Source: Methanoregula sp. PtaU1.Bin051 (lineage in GTDB: Archaea; Halobacteriota; Methanomicrobia; Methanomicrobiales; Methanospirillaceae). Taken from it: a stretch of DNA of 64,000 nucleotides. The notes beneath the pieces were generated by a model that had not been told where the DNA came from, ran no database searches, and was given only the letters and a program-made list of their open reading frames with translations. Location of the stretch: positions 1-64,000 of the forward strand of contig MVRE01000009.1 of assembly GCA_002067895.1 (NCBI GenBank), in the 5' to 3' direction. This document shows, one piece after another, positions 8,892 through 16,822 of this stretch; the first letter of the stretch is position 1, and each line of letters begins with the position of its first letter. The position numbers and the translations under genes were made by a program.

Positions 8892-9701
8892 CTATCCTGC
8901 CGTGATTATGGTGCCGACCGGCTTACCGAGAATCGCTTTCCCGATATTGCCCCTTACATGGCAGTTGATGATCTTGACTTCCCGGATATGGGCTGCGTCC
9001 CGGATCAGCTCAACCACCATCGGCTCGATAACCATGTCCTTCAGGTTGAGGGACAGGAGCTCTGATGCTGAGATCTTTTTGATGAATTCGGCGTCGGGAT
9101 TTTTTACCGGGTCTTCCATGTACAGCCCGTTGACGTTCTTGCCGATGATGCAGTTCTTCGCCCCCATCACCTCGGCGATTAAAAACGCGCCGGTGTCGGT
9201 GCGGTGCGGGGGGATGGAGCCTCTCTTTGCCGGGTGCTCGTACAGGCCGTAGGGAGGCGTGCCGTGCATGACCGGGAGCATCTTCAGCTTGAGCAGGCTC
9301 GGGAGTTCCAGCAGGTCTCCCGTGTGGATCCGGATGCCGTTGTACTTCGAAAGCAGGATGGAGACCATGATCGCGTTCTGCTCGGAGATCTTGGCCGAGA
9401 GCTCGGCGAGCACCCCGGTCGGCATCCCGAGGTCGATGCCCACGTCCATGATGTGCCGGACCCTCCCGCCGCCCCCGGTGACGAGCAGGATCTGGTGTTT
9501 TTTCGCAAGCTCCCCGATCTCGGTGAGCAGCGGGTGCATGACCTTCTTCCCGTAGTCGATGGCCGCATGGCCGCCGATCTTGATCACGTTCAGATCCGGC
9601 GTGATCCGGATCTGTTCTCCCCGCGCAACCCTGTGGCGGCCGTGTTTCTTTACGAGTGTCTCGCCCATCAGCCCGCTTCTCAGTTCAAACCGTCCTTTCA
9701 T
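8892..9701 (-). CDS. Molybdenum storage protein-like (amino acid kinase fold)
   Basis: Soluble 269-aa protein of the amino acid/uridylate kinase superfamily that resembles the MosA/MosB subunits of molybdenum storage protein. It has the nucleotide-binding VIKIGGHA and VTGGGGRVRH segments and a C-terminal half with IPPHRTDTGAFLIAEVMG, KNVNGLY and HIREVKIINCHVRG, which parallel MoSto. MoSto binds ATP and packs polyoxomolybdate clusters. The gene precedes a MOT1 molybdate carrier, which supports a molybdate or tungstate role. I chose ATG 9701 (MKGRFEL); GTG 9725 and ATG 9668 are alternatives. A TATA-like ATTATACC lies upstream at about 9737-9744. Function as real storage versus regulation is inferred. 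Confidence 0.8.
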   Translation of the reverse strand: MKGRFELRSGLMGETLVKKHGRHRVARGEQIRITPDLNVIKIGGHAAIDYGKKVMHPLLTEIGELAKKHQILLVTGGGGRVRHIMDVGIDLGMPTGVLAELSAKISEQNAIMVSILLSKYNGIRIHTGDLLELPSLLKLKMLPVMHGTPPYGLYEHPAKRGSIPPHRTDTGAFLIAEVMGAKNCIIGKNVNGLYMEDPVKNPDAEFIKKISASELLSLNLKDMVIEPMVVELIRDAAHIREVKIINCHVRGNIGKAILGKPVGTIITAG

Positions 9702-9782
9702 GGCTTTTCCCAAGACTTGTATCACGAGGCAAAGGTATAATATGATGTAAACCAGTTGGTATATCAGACGAAAACGCGGGCC

Positions 9783-9806
9783 GGCGCGAACCTAGGCGCG
9801 AACCTA
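9783..9806. repeat. Tandem 12-bp repeat in a promoter region
   Basis: GGCGCGAACCTA occurs twice head to tail and creates a central CCTAGG. It lies about 42 bp upstream of the small gene at 9848 and in the divergent space before the storage-protein gene. It could be a regulator site or a simple slippage duplication. Confidence 0.5.
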
Positions 9807-9847
9807 GATATGCACGGCCGCGTACTTGTCTGTGGAGGTAATCACCC

Positions 9848-10051
9848 ATGAAGATCTTTGTCCGTGAACGCAAGAAGGTCGGGGAGAACGTAGAAGAGCC
9901 CCGGTTCCGCATCGTCGCGGTGACAGGAGGCCAGCTCCAGATCGAGGCCCCGCACTTCCGGAAGCTCGAGATCGAGCAGATCGCCAAGGAAGTCAGTGCG
10001 CAGGTCGTGTACTTAAAGCCGGTGCCGGAAGACCAGAAGAAGAAACACTGA
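9848..10051 (+). CDS. Small conserved hypothetical protein (67 aa)
   Basis: A 67-aa charged soluble protein (MKIFVRERKKVGENVEEPR...). The start is supported by GGAGGT 9 nt upstream. The strand-like pattern (FRIVAVTGGQLQI, AQVVYLKPV) with a central amphipathic segment suggests a small folded domain rather than a disordered peptide. The Lys-rich tail ends KKKH and is followed by a T7 run at 10055-10061 that may end the transcript. I do not recognise the family. It is transcribed divergently from the molybdenum-storage-like gene across the 12-bp repeat, so shared control is possible. Confidence 0.7.
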   Translation: MKIFVRERKKVGENVEEPRFRIVAVTGGQLQIEAPHFRKLEIEQIAKEVSAQVVYLKPVPEDQKKKH

Positions 10052-10082
10052 TCCTTTTTTTAGACCTGGGTTTTAATCGGGA

Positions 10083-10262
10083 TTATCGATGAGGGAATAT
10101 CCGGATCACCTCGTCATCGCCAAGATCCTTCATGATCTCGCTCAGACTCCGGACACGCCCGGCCCGGATATCCTCCTCGCTCTCCTTGATCGCCGCGATT
10201 TCTTCTTTACTTAACTCCTCGTCATCATCCGCTGCATCGGGAAAGCGAGCGGCCGGGATCAT
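10083..10262 (-). CDS. Small acidic antitoxin-like protein overlapping fic
   Basis: A 59-aa acidic protein (MIPAARFPDAADDDEEL...) whose ATG overlaps the fic stop codon as ATGA, so translation is coupled. The segment LSKEEIAAIKESEEDIRAGR followed by SLSEIMKDLG resembles the helical C-terminal part of RelB/ParD-type antitoxins. Being downstream of fic rather than upstream is unlike canonical FicT/FicA pairs, and no FicA-type inhibitory motif is visible in it. The Fic protein carries its own inhibitory motif, so this protein might be an accessory partner or a stray antitoxin. An upstream ATG at 10322 exists but lies well inside fic. Confidence 0.65.
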   Translation of the reverse strand: MIPAARFPDAADDDEELSKEEIAAIKESEEDIRAGRVRSLSEIMKDLGDDEVIRIFPHR

Positions 10263-11632
10263 GATCCCTCCGTACTGGAATGAAGATTGCCGGCGGTATT
10301 TTTCTTTGCATGTTGTTTCCACAGCCCGCTGTCCTCATTGAAGATGAAGATAAACTCCCGGCCCCGTTTTTCCTTGATGAGATACCCCAGATCGGCAAGA
10401 TGGAGGAGATCCGTGCGTGCGGTCTCGTAGACCGTGTTGTACTTCTGCATGATCTCGCGGATGGTGAAGTATTCGTCGGAATGCTCCATCATGGAGCGGA
10501 GGATATCTCCCTCTCTCGGATTGATGTCCTTGATCTTTTTGATGATGGCTTTCGTTGCGTTCTGTTCGGTCTGCTTCTCCTCAAGGTACCTGAGTAGGTC
10601 TTTTCGTGCCTCGTCGATACAGGAAAGGTTGTAGAGGATGAAATAGGTGAGATCCATCTCATCGAACTCTGTATGGAGGTACGCAAGGGAGTACTTCTTC
10701 TTGGACCGGAGGATGATCCGGGAGATGGGCATGTACTCAAAGAGCCAGTAGCCCCGCGAGATGACATACCAGTAGAAGAGGCTGCGTGCCGTCCTGCCGT
10801 TCCCGTCCTCGAACGGGTGGATGTAGCCAATAAGGAAGTGCAGGATGATCCCTGCAATGACCGGATGGATGTACTCTTCAGTCCCTCTGCCGGCTTCCGG
10901 TTCGGCCCGGTTGGCAAACGTGCAGAGTTCCGTTATGTACTGCTCTATCTCCCGGTAATCGGGGGGCGTATGGTACACAACACCGGTGACCGGGCTGGCG
11001 ACCACGGTATCGTTGTTGGTCCGGAACTGCCCGATGGCGCCTGTATCGATCGTCCCCTTTGTCACCAGCCGGTGGATCTCGAGGATGAGGGCCGTATTGA
11101 GCGGCTCGTCCTTGAGGTCGAGGATGAACTTCATCGCCTCGTAATTGTTGAGCACCATCTGCTCGGAGCTGTTCCTCGGCTTCCTGCCTTTCCGGAGCAT
11201 CTCCTTTGCAACACGCCGGGTCGTCGCGGCGCCTTCGAGGATGCTTGAGGCGATCGCCTCCTCCATGAACGAGTTGATGATGTAGGACTGTTCGAGCCGG
11301 ATGGTCTTGTTGTGGATGCGGATATGGCCGGTCAGGTAGCTGTCAATGGTATGGAGGCTTTTTACGATCTCCGGGACGATCGTGTAGACAAGTTTTAACG
11401 GGGGATACGGGACCTGCTCCCGCCGCATCTCCCGGTACAGCTTCATGACGGCCCATGCCTTCTTTCGCTTCCCGGGATCAGGAATACGGTACTTCAATTC
11501 GTCCCATGAGAGGTAACGGCGGTTATATTCCGTCACGTTTTCCTTGAACTGATCATCTGTAAAATAATCCGTCTGCCCATCCGTTAGATCGAGGGTCAAG
11601 TCGGAGGGCGGTTTCTCTGGAAGTTTCGTCAT
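10259..11632 (-). CDS. Fic-domain AMP-transferase-type protein
   Basis: A 457-aa Fic protein. The catalytic motif HPFEDGNGR at residues 272-280 matches HPFx[D/E]GNGR, including the catalytic His and the anion-binding loop. An N-terminal auto-inhibitory motif of class II Fic enzymes, SSILEG (S/T-x-x-x-E-G), is at about 129-134. A C-terminal winged-helix-like segment (residues ~390-440) is typical of bacterial and archaeal Fic-HTH proteins. Such enzymes transfer AMP to a target hydroxyl and are often stress or toxin-like. The target here is unknown. The start MTKLPEKPP is preceded by two copies of a TACTAATTT palindrome, suggesting autoregulation by the HTH domain. Confidence 0.9.
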   Translation of the reverse strand: MTKLPEKPPSDLTLDLTDGQTDYFTDDQFKENVTEYNRRYLSWDELKYRIPDPGKRKKAWAVMKLYREMRREQVPYPPLKLVYTIVPEIVKSLHTIDSYLTGHIRIHNKTIRLEQSYIINSFMEEAIASSILEGAATTRRVAKEMLRKGRKPRNSSEQMVLNNYEAMKFILDLKDEPLNTALILEIHRLVTKGTIDTGAIGQFRTNNDTVVASPVTGVVYHTPPDYREIEQYITELCTFANRAEPEAGRGTEEYIHPVIAGIILHFLIGYIHPFEDGNGRTARSLFYWYVISRGYWLFEYMPISRIILRSKKKYSLAYLHTEFDEMDLTYFILYNLSCIDEARKDLLRYLEEKQTEQNATKAIIKKIKDINPREGDILRSMMEHSDEYFTIREIMQKYNTVYETARTDLLHLADLGYLIKEKRGREFIFIFNEDSGLWKQHAKKNTAGNLHSSTEGS

Positions 11633-11649
11633 AAAGCCGGCCTGCTAAC

Positions 11650-11672
11650 TACTAATTTAGGACAAATTAGTA
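11650..11672. promoter_or_regulatory. fic operator-like palindrome 1
   Basis: TACTAATTT-AGGAC-AAATTAGTA is a perfect 9-bp inverted repeat with a 5-nt spacer, 18 bp upstream of the fic start. It is conserved in position and sequence in the fic remnant at 17608-17630 while surrounding bases have drifted, which suggests selected function, for instance binding of the Fic HTH domain. Confidence 0.65.
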
Positions 11673-11728
11673 TTTATTGGTATTTGGGCTTTCTCTCTAA
11701 AGGACGAACAGGCCTCTCCCGGAGAAAT

Positions 11729-11751
11729 TACTAATTTAGCACAGATTAGCA
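11729..11751. promoter_or_regulatory. fic operator-like palindrome 2
   Basis: TACTAATTT-AGCAC-AGATTAGCA is a second, slightly degenerate copy of the palindrome (7 of 9 pairs), 79 bp upstream of the first. The same second copy with the same two imperfections appears at 17686-17708, 78 bp from its partner. Two spaced sites suggest cooperative or looping repression. Confidence 0.6.
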
Positions 11752-11880
11752 GATTGTAGTAGTTGAGAGAGGATTTGAAAAAAAAACCTGAAAATTCCTG
11801 AAAAATTTTCCGGTTGCTCCGGCAATCCCGATCATCTGCGGTAGCAGGATTTTAACCAATGGCGGAAAGAATGTGACAGT

Positions 11881-12105
11881 GTGACAGACTGGCCGGCTGT
11901 CAGGAAAGAGCTCACGCCAGAGAGAATTGTCCTTGCTGCTCTCTATGGCATCATTGTTGGGATTTCCCTCTCTGTAGTGACGGAGGTCTTTTCCCGATCG
12001 CGCTACATGCCCGTGTTGTTCGTCCTTCTTTTCCTGATCCTTATCCTGGCAGAATTCCTATGGTTCCACAGGTCGATGATGGCAGGGCAGAGCGGGCCTG
12101 ACTGA
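11881..12105 (+). CDS. Small membrane protein (74 aa)
   Basis: Starts at GTG 11881 and encodes a short charged N-terminus (MTDWPAVRKELTPERI), then two hydrophobic helices (VLAALYGIIVGISLSVVTEV and MPVLFVLLFLILILAEFLWF) separated by a short basic loop, and a hydrophilic tail. It is a predicted two-helix hairpin in the cytoplasmic membrane. No family is recognised. It is transcribed away from fic, sharing the region with the palindromes. The start overlaps a TGACAG/CTGTCA inverted repeat. Evidence is the membrane pattern and a clean frame only. Confidence 0.55.
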   Translation: MTDWPAVRKELTPERIVLAALYGIIVGISLSVVTEVFSRSRYMPVLFVLLFLILILAEFLWFHRSMMAGQSGPD

Positions 12106-12401
12106 TTGCATTGGATTGCCGGGGGAACTGAAGATAACGAGGGGGAGAGCCAGAGCGATTACTTGATGGGGTAAATTCTTTTCAATCCTTTTTTCCCAAA
12201 ATTTTCTTCACTATAATCAATTCCCTTTTTTAGAATTCTCTTGGGTGTTCCATTTCCGTTTTTATAATGTCGATGCCATGCAAGAGGAACTCGAGACTTA
12301 TTCAAAAAGTACATACTGACGATATCATAATCAGCTAATAAGCAAATCGTATTTTAATCGAACAGGATTGGGAAGAAACAGCAATTCGTTTTTCTCGAAT
12401 C
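12106..12401. other. AT-rich spacer upstream of the HsdR fragment
   Basis: No gene is seen. The stretch is AT-rich, unlike the flanking genes, and holds several TATA-like tracts. It looks like old intergenic DNA bordering the HsdR fragment. Confidence 0.5.
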
Positions 12402-12716
12402 ATGCCTAAAAAGACACCCGAAGAAAAAGCCCGTGAGATAATAGATAACCTGCTTGAACAAGCCGGCTGGCGAGTGCAGGATCTCAAAGATTACGATCCC
12501 ACACAGGCACTTGGCATCGCTGTCCGGGAGTTCCCTTTCGGATCGGGTGAGGGGGATTATGCCCTCTTTGTCGACCGGAAAGCCGTCGTGGATGCCGGTG
12601 CAGCCGGCGGGCTGCCAATCCGGAGACCGGCAGGGAGTTCTAAGAGAATCTGCTCGGGATTCCTGATTAATCATGTGCAGGAAAAAAAAAGGATGACGGG
12701 GACCACCCCCCAATAA
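12402..12716 (+). pseudogene. hsdR: Type I restriction enzyme R subunit, N-terminal fragment
   Basis: The first ~65 codons (MPKKTPEEKAREIIDNLL..., then GWRVQDLKDYDPT, GIAVREFPFGSGEGDYALFVDRKAV) match the start of HsdR/DEAD-box restriction proteins, where the PD-(D/E)XK-type nuclease domain begins. In intact proteins this continues with the VGVIEAK nuclease strand. Here the match stops after KAV and the rest of the frame is unrelated Arg/Ser-rich sequence ending after 104 codons. The helicase, the rest of the nuclease and the M and S subunits are absent. It is a truncated relic of a restriction-modification locus and unlikely to be active. Confidence 0.78.
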
Positions 12717-13016
12717 AAAGAGCGGTCATAGCACCTTTTGTGCCGCCGGAGGGGTGAGCCGGAACGACCCGGTGCCCGCATCACCCACGCCATACGGTAC
12801 TCTCCCCTGCAGGTTTTCACCAGAGCACAAAAAAACGTATAATCCCTCCGCCATGCCCCGTGAGGGACTGCCGCTGTGGCGGGGAGCCTTCAGGATGCAC
12901 CCGCAGTTTCGTGCTTTTCACCCCCGGCGCGGGATCTCCCGCTGATGCCCGTTTCCCTATCCGGGTACACATCCGATCGGTTTTAGCACGTTTCCAAAAT
13001 AAAAAGAACGGCCCTC
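12717..13016. other. Spacer between the HsdR relic and a membrane protein gene
   Basis: No gene is supported. The stretch is G/C-rich with short inverted repeats such as CCCCGTG/GGGG near 12855-12885. Small frames here have no recognisable content. Confidence 0.5.
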
Positions 13017-14240
13017 TCACGCCTGTGCAGGCAGTGTGCCGAGGATGGAGGCGAGGAGGAAGAGGAGCAGGCCGTTGAAGAAGAGGATCACGGCAACGAC
13101 AAGACCGGGGATGAGACCCGGCAGCAGCATGGACGTGCCAAAGAGGATTCCGATGATGTTGAGCACGGTCTGGGTGATGAGCAGGTTCCGGACCGGCGCG
13201 GGCAGCACGACCGGCTCGGTTGTCCCTGCCCGCATCGAAATCAGCATGGGCACGACCCGGCCGGCAAGGAGGACAAGGCTGCCGATCAGGTTTAAAAGAC
13301 CGAGCATGACCCGGAGCAGGTCGGTGAGGATTCCCGGCACGATGCAGGAGTAAACGCCCATGGCAACGAAGACGAGGCCGATAGTGACCAGGAACCACGA
13401 GCGCCGGAACGAGCCGAGCGGGGTCTCGCCCATGGCAAGGATCTGGATCGCCATGATGACGAGCAGGAGGCCGAGCTGGCCATCGGGAGAGAAGGGGAGC
13501 AGGCCGAGGCTCACCGGCACGAGCAGGACGGCGAGCAGTGCAAGCAGCACGCCAAGGAAGATGAGGAGCGCGATCGTGAGGGGCAGGGGGGCATCGCGGA
13601 AGAGCAGGCTTGTGCTTCCGGCGGGAGGTTGTTCCGGTCCTCTTGGGTACTGCCGGGTCACCGCCTCGATGCACCACGCGAGCCAGATGAGGGCGGCGGC
13701 GTCGACGATGAGGAGGGCTGCCGTGAGCGTGTCGTTCGTGAGCGCAGGCACGAGCGTGACAACGCCGAGCAGGAACGCCATCAGGTACACGAGGATACAG
13801 GATGCGGCGAGCTGCCGGAGCACGCCCGGGACCTTCAGCCAGAGGGTCGCCCTGTCCTTGTGCAGGAAGAGCCGGGCAAGGAGGACGGCGCCGCCCAGCG
13901 TGAGGATGGCGCCGACGAGAATACGGACGATTCCGGACAGGAACCCGGGGATGAAACATGCGACCATCCCAACGATGCCGGCCGCAATCCCGGTAAGGAT
14001 GACAAGCCATGTCCTGCGGACCTCGCCAAGCGGCGTCTTTCCCAGCGTGATGACCTGCAGCGCAACAATGACGAGGAAGAGGCCGTACGTGCTGTCCGGG
14101 GCATACGGGAGTGCCCCGGTGGTGATGGAGAAGAGGAGCAGCCCGAAGAGACCCATGAAGATGCCAAGGACGAGAAGGATCACGGACTCGAGCGTGTAAT
14201 CAAATTCCCCGGCCGGGGGTGGTGAGGTTTCGGTTGTCAT
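13017..14240 (-). CDS. Multipass membrane protein with internal duplication
   Basis: A 407-aa protein made almost entirely of membrane helices (about ten). It consists of two homologous halves: the pattern GALPYAPDSTYGLFLVIVALQ, then LGKTPLGEVRRTWLV and ending in a CFIPG segment, recurs as GLLPFSPDGQLGLLLVIMAI, then MGETPLGSFRRSWFL and CIVPG in the second half. The layout is reminiscent of HdeD/DUF308-like repeated membrane proteins, but assignment is uncertain. I chose ATG 14240 (MTTETSPPP) because GGAG lies 11 nt upstream; ATG 14267 is less likely. It stands alone and its function is unknown. Confidence 0.75.
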   Translation of the reverse strand: MTTETSPPPAGEFDYTLESVILLVLGIFMGLFGLLLFSITTGALPYAPDSTYGLFLVIVALQVITLGKTPLGEVRRTWLVILTGIAAGIVGMVACFIPGFLSGIVRILVGAILTLGGAVLLARLFLHKDRATLWLKVPGVLRQLAASCILVYLMAFLLGVVTLVPALTNDTLTAALLIVDAAALIWLAWCIEAVTRQYPRGPEQPPAGSTSLLFRDAPLPLTIALLIFLGVLLALLAVLLVPVSLGLLPFSPDGQLGLLLVIMAIQILAMGETPLGSFRRSWFLVTIGLVFVAMGVYSCIVPGILTDLLRVMLGLLNLIGSLVLLAGRVVPMLISMRAGTTEPVVLPAPVRNLLITQTVLNIIGILFGTSMLLPGLIPGLVVAVILFFNGLLLFLLASILGTLPAQA

Positions 14241-14590
14241 GGATGAGCAGTCTCCGTTAACTGGCACACCGGAACACCGGCCGGCGGGTGGCGGGTGCCC
14301 GGGTTCTGGAAGAGAATTCTCCCAACAATCCTATTTCTTGGTTTTGGATCGATCCTGGTACCCCCATGGAATGATGGTCGCTGCGGTGAAAATTACGAGG
14401 GGCCGCGGAAACGGGGGCATGCACCCCCTCCTTCCGGCGGGGTTACCCGGCGGTTGTGCATTGCGGCACGGGCAGTCGCCTGCGCCACTCTTCTCCGTGA
14501 TTATATTCCTGAAAAAAGATTAAAAGAAAACCATCATATAGGGTAATTTCCAAACCACGAAAATATCATGGTTTACAGGTGATACCAGGA
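14241..14590. other. Divergent intergenic region upstream of the decarboxylase-like gene
   Basis: No gene is seen. Close to the plus-strand gene there is a TATA-like CATATAGG near 14535 and an AAACCA/TGGTTT inverted repeat (14552-14557 and 14569-14574) just before the SD. Further upstream the sequence is G/C-rich. Confidence 0.5.
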
Positions 14591-15397
14591 ATGCGAATCA
14601 GTGACAGGGACGACGGGCTGACACGGCGCATGCCGGCTCATTTCCGGCAGTGGCCTCCATCCGGCCTGGGCGTCAGCACCTACGATGACTGCACAACCCT
14701 TGAGATCAGTTACCGTACGGATGAACAGGAACTCCGGAAGTATATTCCCGAAGAGTTTGCCATCGCAAAGCCGCTCGTCATGATCATGTACGAGAAGTGC
14801 TCAGGTGTCCGGTGGATGGGCGGCTCGCAGTATTCGCTCATCACCGTATCGGTGCTCGTCCGCTACGTGGCGGGAACGGAGCCCCTTGAGGGGTTCTACC
14901 ATCTCGTCATCTGGGAGGACAGGTGCGAGCCAATCCTCGGGGGGCGCGAGGAGGCGGGCATGCCCAAGGTATTCTGTGACCTGCCCGAATACCGCCGGAA
15001 CGAAAACCGCCTCTCGGTGAACGCCAGCCACGAGGGGCGCACGTTCTTTGCAATGGAGCTTGCAATCGGGCGGGAGTACACTGCCGCTGAACTCGCGGCA
15101 CTCAACGCAGACAACGGCAGGATGGTACAGTTCGGCTGGCGCTACATTCCAAAGATCGGGCCGCAGCCCGGCCCCGCTCTCTCCGAGGCGACCTACTACC
15201 CGGTGGACAACACGTACACCTCCGCATCGGTATGCAGCGGGAGCATCCAGTGGACCGTGCCGGAGCCGCACCAGCACCCGACGCAGCACAGCATCATCGC
15301 GGCGCTCGCGTCCCTCCCCGTTCACGAGTACCTGCCCGGCTCGTTCCGGAAGGGTTCGAGCATAATGAGAATGGACCTTGCACGGTCCCTCCCGTGA
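14591..15397 (+). CDS. Acetoacetate decarboxylase family protein
   Basis: A 268-aa soluble protein of the acetoacetate decarboxylase (ADC) family. The core GGREEAGMPKVF corresponds to the active-site strand where a Lys forms a Schiff base in true ADC; that Lys is Lys126 here. The Lys-Lys pair of classical ADC is reduced to Lys-Val, so the pKa-tuning neighbour is missing and the substrate may differ. Family members act as decarboxylases, aldolases or dehydratases on beta-keto acids. A GGTGA motif 8 nt upstream supports ATG 14591; GTG 14579 would add four residues. It lies directly upstream of the SDR genes on the same strand, suggesting a shared pathway. Confidence 0.83.
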   Translation: MRISDRDDGLTRRMPAHFRQWPPSGLGVSTYDDCTTLEISYRTDEQELRKYIPEEFAIAKPLVMIMYEKCSGVRWMGGSQYSLITVSVLVRYVAGTEPLEGFYHLVIWEDRCEPILGGREEAGMPKVFCDLPEYRRNENRLSVNASHEGRTFFAMELAIGREYTAAELAALNADNGRMVQFGWRYIPKIGPQPGPALSEATYYPVDNTYTSASVCSGSIQWTVPEPHQHPTQHSIIAALASLPVHEYLPGSFRKGSSIMRMDLARSLP

Positions 15398-15403
15398 TGT
15401 GAA

Positions 15404-15619
15404 ATGATTGCCGGCGATTTTGCACAAAAGATCGCAATCGTGACCGGGGGAACCTCCGGCATCGGGTATGCAGTTGCAGAAGAGTTGCTGAAACGCGGCG
15501 CAACGGTCCGGGTTATCGGGAGCCGTGCAATCTTTGCGTTGCCGGAGTACCGGGAGTCCCTCGCGCATCCGGGAAGAATTGTGAGTGTGACGAAAAAAGA
15601 AGCACATGCGGGGTGCTAA
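15404..15619 (+). pseudogene. Partial duplicate of the SDR N-terminus
   Basis: The 71-codon frame carries only the NAD(P)-binding start of a short-chain dehydrogenase (IAIVTGGTSGIGYAVAEELL). Bases 15428-15525 match 15673-15770 in the next gene with 5 differences in 98 bp by eye. After the match it runs into unrelated codons and stops. It is a tandem partial duplication or a recombination footprint. The catalytic Tyr-Lys region is absent, so it cannot be an active enzyme. Confidence 0.8.
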
Positions 15620-15651
15620 GGTGAATGCCCGCAGAACCTGAAGGTGACATT

Positions 15652-16482
15652 ATGAGTGATGCATTTACAGACAAGATCGCGATCGTGACCGGGGGCACCT
15701 CCGGCATCGGGTATGCAGTTGCAGAAGAGTTGTTAAAACGCGGCGCAACGGTCTGGGTTATCGGGAGCCGGAAGGAGAGCGTTGAGAAAGCAAAGGCGGC
15801 CTTTGCGGCGTACCGGAACGCGCGGTTCGCGGCCGTGGACGTGACCGTTGCCGATGAGGTGAAGGGAATGATCGACGCCTGCGTGAAGAAGGACGGCCGG
15901 CTCGACTACCTCTTCAACAACGCCGGCATCGGCATGACGTACCCGACCAGGCACCTGACGCTTGATATGTGGAAGAAGGCCATTGATCTCAACCTCTGGG
16001 GGGTTGTGTATGGCGTCCATTTTGCCCTGCCGGTCATGCTGGCGCAGAAGAGCGGGCATATTGTAAACACGTCCTCGATTGCAGGCATCATCGCGCCCCC
16101 GTCCCAGGCCGTGTACTGCGCCACCAAATATGCGGTAACGGGCATGACCGAAGCGCTGCGGTACGAGTTCTTCGACGAGGGCATCAGGTTTTCGACCGTC
16201 TGCCCTGCAAATGTCGCAACCGCGATCTTTACCGGTACCGAGATCCCCAAGGACGCGATCCCTGCCAGCGAAGCGGCACAGATCATCCTTTCCGGCGTGG
16301 AGAAGAAGGAGAGTCTCATCATCTTTCCGGAGTTTGTAAAAAAGACGTACGAGCGTTTCCTTGCGGACCCGGCGCTGAAGGAGAGGTTCATGCTCGAGTA
16401 TGCACGGCGCCGCAATGCCGGGTGGGCGAGGGGGGTGCCCTATCTGAGTTTCCCGGAGGATCTGCTGGAGATGAAACCGTAA
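15652..16482 (+). CDS. Short-chain dehydrogenase/reductase (SDR)
   Basis: A 276-aa classical SDR oxidoreductase. Motifs in order: the Rossmann TGGTSGIG near residue 12, LDYLFNNAG at ~85, a Ser in NTSSIAG at ~140, and the catalytic YCATK (YxxxK) at ~155. The conserved PANVATAIF region follows. It uses NAD(H) or NADP(H); the Arg/Ser after the second strand (IGSRKE) leans towards NADP. The substrate is not predictable. ATG 15652 (MSDAFTD) has GGTGA 6-7 nt upstream and is preferred to the in-frame ATG at 15625. It sits downstream of an ADC-family gene, consistent with ketone or beta-keto-acid metabolism. Confidence 0.88.
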   Translation: MSDAFTDKIAIVTGGTSGIGYAVAEELLKRGATVWVIGSRKESVEKAKAAFAAYRNARFAAVDVTVADEVKGMIDACVKKDGRLDYLFNNAGIGMTYPTRHLTLDMWKKAIDLNLWGVVYGVHFALPVMLAQKSGHIVNTSSIAGIIAPPSQAVYCATKYAVTGMTEALRYEFFDEGIRFSTVCPANVATAIFTGTEIPKDAIPASEAAQIILSGVEKKESLIIFPEFVKKTYERFLADPALKERFMLEYARRRNAGWARGVPYLSFPEDLLEMKP

Positions 16483-16822
16483 GGGCAGGGGCCCTGAAAC
16501 CGGCTGATCCCCATTCCCGGACAAAACGGCGGTTTGCCCGGACCCTCCGGCGCTCCGCTAAAAAGTACTCCGGCAGGGATAACCCTTTAACCCGCTTTTC
16601 CTATAGTCGCATTCAGAGAGAAATGCACATTAAAGAGATCTCCGGCGAAATTTTCTGGGAAGAACGAAACGCCGGAAAGATATCAGGAAAAACTCGCAAA
16701 ACTCACCGGCCCCGGCCGGACCGCTATCAGCCTCACCGGGAACGGGAAGCGCAACCCAAGATTTACGACTCTTCTGAAAATCTGTTCTGCTTTTGGGACT
16801 TGAGCCTCCAGAACAGTAAAAC
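16483..16822. other. Intergenic region between the SDR and a nuclease relic
   Basis: The genes on either side end here convergently. No intact gene is visible. The sequence is mixed, without an obvious terminator beyond GGGCAGGGGCCC right after the SDR stop. Frames through this region lack family resemblance. Confidence 0.5.
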
